From Acidobacteriaceae bacterium (lineage in GTDB: Bacteria; Acidobacteriota; Terriglobia; Bryobacterales; Bryobacteraceae), in contig JAFAQG010000339.1 of NCBI GenBank assembly GCA_019246575.1, positions 1 through 5,713 on the forward strand: DNA of 5,713 nucleotides, in the 5' to 3' direction. Of the stretch, positions 1 through 5,713 are shown in pieces. The notes below the pieces were generated by a model, which was given only the letters and a program-made list of their open reading frames with translations, was not told the DNA's origin and searched no databases. The translations under genes and the position numbers were made by a program. Position 1 is the first letter of the stretch. The number at the start of each line of letters is the position of its first letter.

Positions 1-486
1 TCGCATGCTGCGACCGGGTACAAGGCGCAACAACCGGATCTCTCGCTGCGCGCATTTCTGCCGGAAGTCCGTAACGCCCTACAGAACGGTGGCGCAACGA
101 CGCTGATCGACGTGCGCAGCGCCCAGGAATTTACGGGAGAAATTCTCGCGCCTCCCGGATTGCCGGAGACCTGCCAGCGCGGCGGTCACATTCCGGGTGC
201 GCGGAATGTCCCTTGGGGCAAGGCTTGCAACGACGATGGGACGTTCAAGTCGTTCGATGAGCTCAAAGCTTTGTATGGCGCCGAAGGAGTTCAGGAAACG
301 CGCCCGGTGATCGCTTACTGCCGTATAGGTGAGCGATCGAGCCACACGTGGTTCGTCCTGAAGTATTTGCTAGGCGTGGGAAACGTGAAGAATTACGACG
401 GCTCGTGGACGGAATGGGGCAATCTGGTGGGTGCCCCCGTCGAGCGCGGCGCAGCCCAGTCCGTTGGAGCACAAGCAAGTAGATGA
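1..486 (+). CDS. Thiosulfate sulfurtransferase (rhodanese), C-terminal part; 5' end outside window
   Basis: The reading frame is open from the first base and stops at TGA 484-486, giving 161 residues that cover the catalytic C-terminal rhodanese domain and the end of the linker. The catalytic cysteine is encoded at 319-321 in the loop CRIGERSS, after the strand PVIAY. The domain also shows [10 protein letters not shown], the [12 protein letters not shown] segment (the usual second rhodanese signature) and the terminal [11 protein letters not shown] motif. A six-residue loop starting Cys-Arg and rich in positive charge is typical of thiosulfate sulfurtransferases rather than 3-mercaptopyruvate enzymes, so the likely reaction is sulfane sulfur transfer from thiosulfate to a thiophilic acceptor such as cyanide or a thiol, in the cytoplasm. 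Two-domain members are about 280 residues, so roughly the N-terminal 120 lie upstream. An internal GTG at 112 is not the start, because the domain begins before it. The next gene overlaps by 4 bases. Confidence 0.93.
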   Translation, partial: SHAATGYKAQQPDLSLRAFLPEVRNALQNGGATTLIDVRSAQEFTGEILAPPGLPETCQRGGHIPGARNVPWGKACNDDGTFKSFDELKALYGAEGVQETRPVIAYCRIGERSSHTWFVLKYLLGVGNVKNYDGSWTEWGNLVGAPVERGAAQSVGAQASR

Positions 487-713
487 CCATTGTGAACACG
501 CAACAATATCAGGAGCGGCAGATTGAATTGAACGGCTGGCCGGTCAGGTTGACCAGCTACCGCGTCGGAGACAAGTACGTGTGCCAGGCAGACAATGTCT
601 CGCCGGGCGCATGCATTGCGCGCTTTTCTGCCCCTACGGCCGAGGAAGCGGAGCAGCAGGCGATCTCAAAAGCGAAGCACTTGCTCGGCAAAACCAGAAG
701 GCGCGAAGTTTAG
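483..713 (+). CDS. Small conserved-looking protein of unknown function, coupled to the rhodanese
   Basis: This 76-residue protein starts at an ATG that overlaps the rhodanese stop codon (ATGA), an arrangement that usually means translational coupling. A GGAG at 466-469 lies about 13 bases upstream, rather far for a ribosome binding site. A GTG at 492 in the same frame is a weaker alternative start. The protein has no signal peptide or membrane segment. It begins with a polar segment, then a probable small beta sheet (about residues 16-47, including [17 protein letters not shown] and the [12 protein letters not shown] stretch), then a charged helix rich in Glu, Ala and Lys (about 52-70) and a basic tail KTRRREV. 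I recall similar small proteins in Acidobacteriota but know of no function. Two cysteines (about residues 34 and 44) next to a sulfurtransferase allow a guess at a sulfur-acceptor role, which is inference only. It ends 5 bases before the convergent gene. Confidence 0.8.
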   Translation: MTIVNTQQYQERQIELNGWPVRLTSYRVGDKYVCQADNVSPGACIARFSAPTAEEAEQQAISKAKHLLGKTRRREV

Positions 714-718
714 GGCCG

Positions 719-1402
719 CTATAGTTCCAGCTTTCCGCGGTACATCATTTCCTTGAGCCGGAACTTCTGGATGACCTTCATCGAACCGAACGTCGTCCCG
801 AAGGTGACCTCCTTGTCGTTCGATGTGATGGGCTCGGTCCTCGAGAAAAAGATTCGAACCGCGCCCGTTCCGTCGTCGATTTCGACGTCTTCCGGAACGA
901 TGGCCTTCTTCCCGCGCGCCATGAGCCGAGCCTGATTAATGAGGCCTTGCCGCATTCCTGCGGTTAAAGGCTGGTGGGCGGGTACCATGCCCAGTACCGC
1001 GATGACGTAATCTTTCTCGGAAGGCGCTTCCGATCCTCTGATTCGCAAGGCCTGCCGGATCGGAAGAGCGCTGTCCCAGCGCACCGTTACCGGCAATGTG
1101 GGCGTACCGTCGCGCGGCAACCGTCCAACCCCACCGTCCCAATGTCCGTCTGAGGACCCGGACGTACTGCTCACGCCGCCCGCCAAACCCGCATCGTGTG
1201 GAGTCGGCAACGGAACAGGATACGTGCGCGGGTCTTCGTCCGTAGACGGCAAAATAGCGGTGGTCTGCCTGGCCCACGCGGAATCGGAAAGAACCCGATC
1301 AATTTCTTCGGGTGTCCATTGCGCCGGATCCTTTGCCAGCCACTTGTCGGCGGCCGCAAGTGGAACTCCGCACAGGCAGACCAGCAGGACGAGAAACTTC
1401 AT
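719..1402 (-). CDS. Exported protein of unknown function, acidobacterial type
   Basis: This 227-residue protein starts at ATG 1402-1400 and stops at TAG 721-719. Residues 1-18 are a clear Sec signal peptide: Lys2, a hydrophobic core LVLLVCLCGVPL, and cleavage after LAAA before Asp19. The mature protein opens with a Trp-rich helical motif (KWLAKDPAQWTPEEIDRVL, then DSAWAR) that I associate with secreted proteins of Acidobacteriota. A low-complexity Pro/Gly/Ser segment follows (about 60-105). The C-terminal domain (about 105-227) is predicted alpha/beta and ends FRLKEMMYRGKLEL, also typical of that family. No catalytic motif is recognised. The 22-base gap to the upstream exported gene suggests co-transcription. 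No convincing Shine-Dalgarno sequence is visible, consistent with translational dependence on the upstream gene. Function unknown; a periplasmic or outer-surface role is inferred from the signal peptide. Confidence 0.85.
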   Translation of the reverse strand: MKFLVLLVCLCGVPLAAADKWLAKDPAQWTPEEIDRVLSDSAWARQTTAILPSTDEDPRTYPVPLPTPHDAGLAGGVSSTSGSSDGHWDGGVGRLPRDGTPTLPVTVRWDSALPIRQALRIRGSEAPSEKDYVIAVLGMVPAHQPLTAGMRQGLINQARLMARGKKAIVPEDVEIDDGTGAVRIFFSRTEPITSNDKEVTFGTTFGSMKVIQKFRLKEMMYRGKLEL

Positions 1403-1424
1403 CGGTGTTCAGATGACGAAGCCG

Positions 1425-2006
1425 TTATGGCTTACGGTTGCACTCGAACTGAAAGGAATTGATAAAACGCGTAAACACAGGCTCGAATCGCCCGAGCTGG
1501 TCGGCGCGGCAGGCCAACTCCAGACGGAACACGCGCCCACCGTGCTTTGCCAGTACGATTTCATCCACCCAAGTCGCGCGATCCTGCGGATCGAAGTACT
1601 TGTCCTTGGTGAACAAAGCCGTGCTACCCACCAGGTTTATCTCATGTTCCTCGAGTACCTCGAGTTTCTGGGCCCGTTCAAACTTTTTCAACCCGTCCAG
1701 ATGGACCTGCACATACTCCACCGGGCTTGACACGCCTTCGGGCTGAATACCGGACAAGGGCCCGACATCGATCTCTCCAAGCGGTTTAGAGAATTTTTTT
1801 ACGCCGGTTTCGAAATACATTCCCGCGCCATCGAACGCTTCTCCCCTGACCCAGCGCGCAGGATAGCTGATACAGTACCCAAGGTCTTTATTGGAATAGG
1901 TCTTCCAGGAGGAGTCCTGCTTGGATGGGTGTGGCGCGGAAGCAGCGAACACCAGGGCTTGAAAACAGACCACACAGCCGACAGCTCGATAAGGCGACGC
2001 AGGCAT
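1425..2006 (-). CDS. Exported PsbP-like protein of unknown function
   Basis: This 193-residue protein starts at ATG 2006-2004. The upstream frame meets a TGA without another start, so this start is the first possible. Residues 1-24 look like a Sec signal peptide: a basic N-region with Arg7, a hydrophobic core (about 8-21) and an ASA cleavage site at 22-24. After a polar linker the domain begins SWKTYSNKDLGYCISYPARW (34-52), the opening strand pair common in PsbP-like and related lipid- or cell-surface-associated proteins, where bacterial members mostly lack a known function. It ends with an alternating strand (GRVFRLELACRADQ) and a terminal helix with RFINSFQFEC, which also fits that fold. 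Cysteines at about 45, 166 and 189 remain in the mature protein and could form a disulfide in the periplasm. It is the first gene of a probable two-gene unit with the exported protein downstream, and lies divergent to recA. The fold call is from pattern recognition only. Confidence 0.82.
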   Translation of the reverse strand: MPASPYRAVGCVVCFQALVFAASAPHPSKQDSSWKTYSNKDLGYCISYPARWVRGEAFDGAGMYFETGVKKFSKPLGEIDVGPLSGIQPEGVSSPVEYVQVHLDGLKKFERAQKLEVLEEHEINLVGSTALFTKDKYFDPQDRATWVDEIVLAKHGGRVFRLELACRADQLGRFEPVFTRFINSFQFECNRKP

Positions 2007-2024
2007 GGTTTTAGCGCATCCGAC

Positions 2025-2053
2025 ATCATATCGTTCTCACCTGGGACTTTCAC
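2025..2053 (-). promoter_or_regulatory. Possible sigma-70-type promoter for the exported-protein pair
   Basis: On the minus strand, GTGAAA (2053-2048, four of six matches to TTGACA) is separated by 17 bases from TATGAT (2030-2025, five of six matches to TATAAT). Transcription would start near 2018, leaving a leader of only about 12 bases before the ATG at 2006, so the message would be almost leaderless. This fits the absence of a clear ribosome binding site. It is a consensus match in a short region and not proof. Confidence 0.35.
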
Positions 2054-2054
2054 C

Positions 2055-2070
2055 CTATGACAAGTAACAG
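2055..2070 (+). promoter_or_regulatory. Candidate SOS (LexA-type) box in the recA upstream region
   Basis: CTAT-N8-ACAG matches the gammaproteobacterial LexA operator CTGT-N8-ACAG with one mismatch in the left half-site. It lies 91 bases before the recA start and directly beside the candidate -35 of the divergent promoter. recA is the classic SOS gene, so an operator here is expected. However, LexA motifs differ between phyla and the operator of this organism is not known to me. The GTTC-N7-GGAC at 2032-2046 is a poorer alternative resembling the alphaproteobacterial GTTC-N7-GTTC box. Confidence 0.28.
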
Positions 2071-2161
2071 CAGTACCTTAACCACGCTCAGTTTTTCCTT
2101 AGACGGGCGCTGAGAGACGGCACGATCCGGCCGGGAACTTCTATGCGAGACAACAAATCGC

Positions 2162-3178
2162 ATGGACGACCGACGACGGCAGATTCTCGCCACCTTGGCG
2201 CAAATGGACAAGCAGTTTGGGAAGGGCTCAGTATTGATGCTCGGCTCGCGGGCGGCGCTCCCGGTGGAAGTCATCACCACGGGATCGATCGCAATCGACA
2301 ACGCTCTGGGCGCGGGCGGGTTCCCGAGAGGGCGCGTTGTCGAGATCTTCGGCCCCGAGTCTTCGGGAAAGACGACTCTTGCGCTGCACGTCATAGCCGA
2401 AGCGCAACGAGCCGGCGGTACAGCGGCTTTCATTGACGCCGAGCACGCGCTCGATGCGATCTACGCGAAAAACCTGGGAGTTGACACCGAAAACCTGATC
2501 GTTTCGCAACCTGATTACGGCGAGCAAGCACTCGAGATCGCGCAGGCGCTGGTGAACTCGCAGGCGATTGATGTGATCGTCATCGACTCGGTCGCGGCGC
2601 TGACGCCGAAAGCCGAAATCGAAGGCGAGATGGGCGACAGCCACATGGGCCTGCAGGCGCGCATGATGTCGCAGGCGCTGCGCAAACTGACCGCATCTGT
2701 GTCTCGCGCCAACACGTGTTTGATTTTCATCAACCAGTTGCGCGAAAAGATCGGTGTCATGTTCGGGAATCCGGAGACAACGACCGGCGGACGCGCGCTC
2801 AAGTTCTACGCCTCGGTTCGCGCCGAGGTGCGCCGCACAACCGCCATCAAAGATGGCGAAACGGTGGCCGGCAACCGGACCAAGATTAAGATCGTGAAGA
2901 ACAAGGTCGCCGCGCCGTTCCGCGAAGTGGAAGTCGACATTTTCTACGGCAAAGGCATCTCGCGCGAGAGCGACATTCTCGATCTCGGCGTGCAGCAGGC
3001 GCTCGTTGAAAAGAGCGGATCGTGGTACAGCTACAAAGGCGAACGCATCGGCCAAGGCCGCGAGAATGCGCGCCAAACGTTGATCGACCGAGCGGATTTG
3101 CGGCAGACGATCGAAACCGATCTGCGCCGCTCTCTGGGACTCGACGGCTCACCGGCGGTGACGAGCAAGGCCTCGTAG
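2162..3178 (+). CDS. recA: RecA recombinase
   Basis: RecA (338 residues) forms ATP-dependent filaments on single-stranded DNA, carries out homologous pairing and strand exchange, and as a filament triggers LexA self-cleavage. The Walker A motif GPESSGKTT is at 64-72, the catalytic glutamate is Glu94 in DAEHALD, Walker [11 protein letters not shown] is at 138-147, DNA-binding loop L1 is near 156-162 (EGEMGDSH region) and loop L2 with [18 protein letters not shown] is at about 198-215. The C-terminal domain is present ([19 protein letters not shown], about 285-303). The start is ATG 2162: the frame upstream reaches a TGA at 2111-2113 with no other start codon. A weak GAGA at 2147-2150 may serve for ribosome binding. 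The protein is about 15 residues shorter than the E. coli enzyme, with a short N-terminus and no acidic C-terminal tail. It has no recX downstream and ends 11 bases from a convergent gene. Confidence 0.98.
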   Translation: MDDRRRQILATLAQMDKQFGKGSVLMLGSRAALPVEVITTGSIAIDNALGAGGFPRGRVVEIFGPESSGKTTLALHVIAEAQRAGGTAAFIDAEHALDAIYAKNLGVDTENLIVSQPDYGEQALEIAQALVNSQAIDVIVIDSVAALTPKAEIEGEMGDSHMGLQARMMSQALRKLTASVSRANTCLIFINQLREKIGVMFGNPETTTGGRALKFYASVRAEVRRTTAIKDGETVAGNRTKIKIVKNKVAAPFREVEVDIFYGKGISRESDILDLGVQQALVEKSGSWYSYKGERIGQGRENARQTLIDRADLRQTIETDLRRSLGLDGSPAVTSKAS

Positions 3179-3189
3179 CCTCCGGTAAG

Positions 3190-3774
3190 CTACTCAGCAC
3201 GTTCGTTCGCGACGTTGCCTGAGAGATGAGCCGCAAGCCATGCGCGAGCGAACTTCCAATCGCGTTTCACGGTAATTTCCGAGACGCCAAGCTCCTCGGC
3301 GATTTCGCTTTCCTGCATTCCCGCGAAGAAGCGCATCTCGGTGACTCGGGCGGCACGCGGTTGCGTCTGCTCCAGGATTCGTAGGGCTGCTTCGATCGAC
3401 AGCAGGTCTTCATAGGAACAGGAACACGCGGCATCGGCGAACTGCAATGGGAGTGCTGCGGCAGTGCCGCCGCGACGCTCAGCCGTTCGAGCGCGCGCAT
3501 GATCGATCAGGATTCTGCGCAATGTGTTCGCCGCGACCGCGAAGAAGTGCGTCCTGCTACGCCATTGCGGCATGTCAGCCGCCCTTAACCGAAGATATAG
3601 CTCGTTGACAAGAGCGGTGGGCTGCAGAGTGTGGCCGGCCCGCTCCCGGCGCAACATCTTGGCGGCGCTGCTGTGCAGCTCGGAATACACCTGCTCGATC
3701 ACCTGCCTGCCGGCATCGACTTGGCCGCGATGCCATTCCTGCAATGCGCTTGTCAGAGCCTCGCGATCGTTCAC
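3190..3774 (-). CDS. ECF-family RNA polymerase sigma factor, DAED-less, probably kinase-controlled
   Basis: This 194-residue sigma factor has only regions 2 and 4, as in the ECF group. It starts at GTG 3774-3772, preceded by a weak GAGA. Region 2 spans about 10-98, including the segment TALVNELYLRL (53-63), the core THFFAVAANTLRRILIDHARAR (75-96, which reads as regions 2.3-2.4) and the basic AERRGG end. Region 4 spans about 125-185 with the helix-turn-helix ESEIAEELGVSEITVKRDW (155-173). The overall pattern, including RDWKFARAWL, fits the Sig-70_X6 (TIGR02999) type common in Acidobacteriota, Planctomycetes and myxobacteria. In canonical ECF factors the start of region 2.2 carries an acidic DAED that contacts the RNA polymerase clamp helices; here the aligned residues are QPTA (51-54). 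Missing acidic residues with a threonine at this site are described for ECF43 factors, which a partner Ser/Thr kinase activates. The divergent neighbour is such a kinase. No anti-sigma gene is adjacent. Confidence 0.93.
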   Translation of the reverse strand: MNDREALTSALQEWHRGQVDAGRQVIEQVYSELHSSAAKMLRRERAGHTLQPTALVNELYLRLRAADMPQWRSRTHFFAVAANTLRRILIDHARARTAERRGGTAAALPLQFADAACSCSYEDLLSIEAALRILEQTQPRAARVTEMRFFAGMQESEIAEELGVSEITVKRDWKFARAWLAAHLSGNVANERAE

Positions 3775-3840
3775 CGTTCGTCTCGCATCACATGATACCT
3801 GGATTTTTAGCTTTACGCTTATACAAATGAGAGCGTGGCT
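3775..3840. promoter_or_regulatory. 66-base divergent control region between sigma factor and kinase genes
   Basis: Both start codons face away from this 66-base AT-richer gap, so promoters for both genes must lie in or near it. Candidate -10 elements are TATCAT on the minus strand (3797-3792, five of six matches) and TATACA on the plus strand (3820-3825, four of six). Neither has a good -35 at the right distance. They may be weak or activator-dependent, or recognised by an alternative sigma factor such as the ECF factor itself. The GAGAG at 3829-3833 is the best ribosome binding site for the kinase. Confidence 0.4.
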
Positions 3841-5713
3841 GTGCTGACGGCGAGTTTAACCCCGGCTCAAATGACGAGAGTACGCGAGCTATTCGAAGCG
3901 GCGTCAACCGATGCCGGCGTGCTGCGGTCATTGCTCGACAGCAAAGATGCCGAACAGCGCGAATTAGGCTTACTAGTCGAAACGATGCTGCGGGCGGATA
4001 GCGAACCTCAACCGAGCCTAGATACGGCGCTCAGAGCAGCACCCTTGACGCCCTCGGCCAACGGCTCAAGCTTATCGGTCGGCGATATCGTCGGCGCTTA
4101 CAAGATTGTCCGCGAGTTGGGCGCCGGCGGAATGGGAACCGTTTACCTAGCGGAATCGGTGGGCGCAGAGGAGAAACAGCAGTTCGCGCTCAAACTTGTC
4201 AAAGGCCGGCTCATCTCAGACGAACTGCTGCACCGCTTCGCGCAGGAGCAAGCGATACTCAGCCGCTTGGAACATCCAAACATAGCGAAGCTCTTCGATA
4301 TCGGCTGGACGAAAGACGGTTGCCCGTACCTGTTAATGGAATACGTCGAGGGGAAACCCGTTGACGAGTTTTGTGATGACGCGAAGCTTTCCGTGGACGA
4401 CCGGCTGAAACTGTTCATCGGGATCTGCGACGCAGTTGCCTATCTGCACCAGAACCTCGTGATACATCGCGATTTGAAGCCCGGCAACGTGCTCGTAACG
4501 GCTAATGGAACCGTCAAACTGGTTGATTTCGGCATCGCGCGACTGCTCGAGCATGCGATTGACCGTGTGCCTGCTGCCGTCCACACACAGCCGGGATTCA
4601 TGACTCCCGAATACGCAAGCCCTGAACAGATACAAGGGCGGCCGCTTTCGACGCTGGTAGACGTTTACGGTCTCGGAGTGCTCCTGTACGAATTGCTGAC
4701 CGGACGGACGCCTTTTGTCGAAGGTTCGCATTGCGTACATGAACTGCTGCGCAGAATTTGCGAGGACGAACCCGAGAAGCCCAGCGGCGCGCTTTCCGAT
4801 GCTTCGTCGTATGTAGCGAATCTGAGGACGATTCGCCGAAGAGTACGCGGAGAGTTGGACAATATCGTCCTCAAAGCGCTCAAAAAGCAGCCGGAGCAAC
4901 GGTACGCATCTGTTCAACAGCTGCTACAAGACGTGCGGCGACACGAGGATGGACTTCCCGTTTCCGCGCACGGTCAGTCGGCGCTGTACCAGCTGAAGAA
5001 GCTTGCGATACGGCACCGAACTGGGTTAGCGGGGAGCATGGCCGTGCTGGCGGCCTTGATTACGGGCCTCGCGCTTACGACGAGAGAAGCCCAAATCGCA
5101 AATAACGAGAGGGTGCGCGCCGAAGCTCAGGCCACGGAAGCCAGACGGCAGAGGTCGTTCGCTGAACAGCAGATGCATATCGCAGAATCGGAACGAGCCA
5201 TCGCCCAGAGCGCGCGCAAGCTTGCGGAACAGAATGAGGCGGCCGCGCAGTTGCAGACGCTGAACGCGGAACGGCGGCTGCATGAGCTGCAGAGCTTATC
5301 GAGCGGGCTTGTTCGCGCGTATAAAGCGAAGGCCGATGCGGATGATGCGCAAAGTCGAACCGCTCTCATGGCCCGGAGCGTGCGCGATTCGCTGCTGGCT
5401 CTGAATAAAGAGAGAACGTTGGAGCCCAGTCTGGTTGAGACGCTGGACGCGGTGACATTAGACGCACATAGCTACGAGCTTGGCAGCAGCTCCGCTTCAA
5501 ATGTTCCGCGCGGGTGGATGGTGACAGCAATAGATGGCGGCAAATACCAGGTCGGAACCGATCACGCAATTGCGTACGACGGAAAGTCGAGCTTGTTTGT
5601 GCGGTCACTCGGGTCCGACAAGGGACAAATTATGGTTTTTCAGACCTTCTCTGCCGAGCGATACCGGGGAAAACGTGTATGCTTAAGCGCGTTCCTGCGT
5701 AGCGCAAATTTTG
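3841..5713 (+). CDS. Transmembrane Ser/Thr protein kinase with coiled-coil and putative ligand-binding outer domain; 3' end outside window
   Basis: The frame is open from the chosen start to the window end (624 residues, no stop). GTG 3841 is chosen because GAGAG at 3829-3833 lies 7 bases before it; GTG 3835 and ATG 3871 are alternatives. Residues 1-80 are a helical N-terminal region. The kinase domain (about 85-370) has every key element: Gly loop LGAGGMGTVY (93-102), Lys118, helix-C Glu136 with EHPNIA after it, HRDLKPGN (209-216, catalytic Asp211), DFG (229-231), TPEYASPEQ (255-263), Asp274 and QRYAS. It should therefore be active. A basic segment KKLAIRHR precedes one membrane helix (about 396-413), putting the kinase in the cytoplasm. 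Outside, about 415-500 is a Glu/Ala/Gln/Arg-rich coiled coil. From about 557 (PRGWMVTA) a beta-rich domain starts with GKYQVGTDHAIAYDG, SSLFVRS and FQTFSAERYRGKRVCLSAFL. It resembles galactose-binding-like domains and is cut by the window end. The likely substrate is the divergent sigma factor (inference). Confidence 0.93.
   Translation, partial: MLTASLTPAQMTRVRELFEAASTDAGVLRSLLDSKDAEQRELGLLVETMLRADSEPQPSLDTALRAAPLTPSANGSSLSVGDIVGAYKIVRELGAGGMGTVYLAESVGAEEKQQFALKLVKGRLISDELLHRFAQEQAILSRLEHPNIAKLFDIGWTKDGCPYLLMEYVEGKPVDEFCDDAKLSVDDRLKLFIGICDAVAYLHQNLVIHRDLKPGNVLVTANGTVKLVDFGIARLLEHAIDRVPAAVHTQPGFMTPEYASPEQIQGRPLSTLVDVYGLGVLLYELLTGRTPFVEGSHCVHELLRRICEDEPEKPSGALSDASSYVANLRTIRRRVRGELDNIVLKALKKQPEQRYASVQQLLQDVRRHEDGLPVSAHGQSALYQLKKLAIRHRTGLAGSMAVLAALITGLALTTREAQIANNERVRAEAQATEARRQRSFAEQQMHIAESERAIAQSARKLAEQNEAAAQLQTLNAERRLHELQSLSSGLVRAYKAKADADDAQSRTALMARSVRDSLLALNKERTLEPSLVETLDAVTLDAHSYELGSSSASNVPRGWMVTAIDGGKYQVGTDHAIAYDGKSSLFVRSLGSDKGQIMVFQTFSAERYRGKRVCLSAFLRSANF

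Noticed and set aside
112..114. GTG as the start of the rhodanese gene
   Set aside because: The rhodanese domain clearly begins before this codon and the frame is open to the window edge.
1098..1730. 210-codon plus-strand open frame
   Set aside because: It spans the antisense of two exported-protein genes that have signal peptides and sensible composition, and shows no domain of its own.
2087..2114. CTCAG / CTGAG inverted repeat around a T-run in the recA leader
   Set aside because: Five base pairs with an 18-base loop is expected by chance, and the T-run sits inside the loop, so it is not a terminator or a recognisable riboswitch.
2127..2134. CCGGCCGG palindrome upstream of recA
   Set aside because: It is a short GC-only palindrome with no extension, common by chance in this base composition.
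2228..3076. 282-codon open frame on the minus strand opposite recA
   Set aside because: It is an antisense shadow of a highly conserved GC-rich gene; its translation is Arg/His/Val-rich without any recognisable domain.
3175..3193. Inverted repeat GTAGC / GCTAC spanning the recA and sigma stop codons as a bidirectional terminator
   Set aside because: The stem is only 5 base pairs with a 9-base loop and no T-run on either side.
4333..4917. 194-codon minus-strand open frame inside the kinase gene
   Set aside because: The plus strand here encodes the HRD, DFG and APE-type motifs of the kinase, so this is a shadow.

Overview
The window looks like a chromosomal segment of an Acidobacteriota bacterium, probably from the Solibacter/Bryobacter side of the phylum. 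This is inferred from three things: the moderately GC-rich coding style, an exported protein of a type I associate with that phylum, and a divergent ECF sigma factor / membrane Ser/Thr kinase pair, an arrangement frequent there. No similarity search was run. I see no rRNA, tRNA, CRISPR array, insertion sequence or prophage signature.

Layout. (1) 1-713, plus strand: the C-terminal half of a two-domain rhodanese (thiosulfate sulfurtransferase), overlapped by 4 bases (ATGA) by a small 76-residue protein of unknown function. (2) 719-2006, minus strand: two exported proteins of unknown function, 22 bases apart and probably one transcript. The first-transcribed one (1425-2006) resembles the PsbP-like fold; the second (719-1402) looks like a lineage-specific secreted family. 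(3) 2007-2161: the divergent control region shared with recA. It holds a weak sigma-70-like promoter for the minus-strand pair and a one-mismatch match to the CTGT-N8-ACAG LexA operator. (4) 2162-3178, plus strand: recA, with all catalytic motifs but a short C-terminus without the usual acidic tail. (5) 3190-3774, minus strand: an ECF sigma factor lacking the acidic DAED motif of region 2.2. (6) 3841 to the window end, plus strand: a transmembrane Ser/Thr protein kinase, still open at the end.

How the genes work together. The most interesting part is the right half. A sigma factor without its DAED motif, with a threonine in its place, is transcribed divergently (66-base gap) from a complete receptor-type kinase. 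This matches the logic known for ECF43-type sigma factors, which are activated by threonine phosphorylation from a partner kinase instead of by release from an anti-sigma factor. The kinase's outer region does not look like the usual TPR repeats. It has a long heptad-like helix followed by the start of what looks like a beta-sandwich ligand-binding domain. The model is therefore: an extracytoplasmic ligand, a membrane kinase, sigma phosphorylation, then a dedicated regulon. The left half is mostly housekeeping genes plus lineage-specific unknowns. All stretches above 300 bases are genic; both convergent junctions (5 and 11 bases) are almost without spacer.
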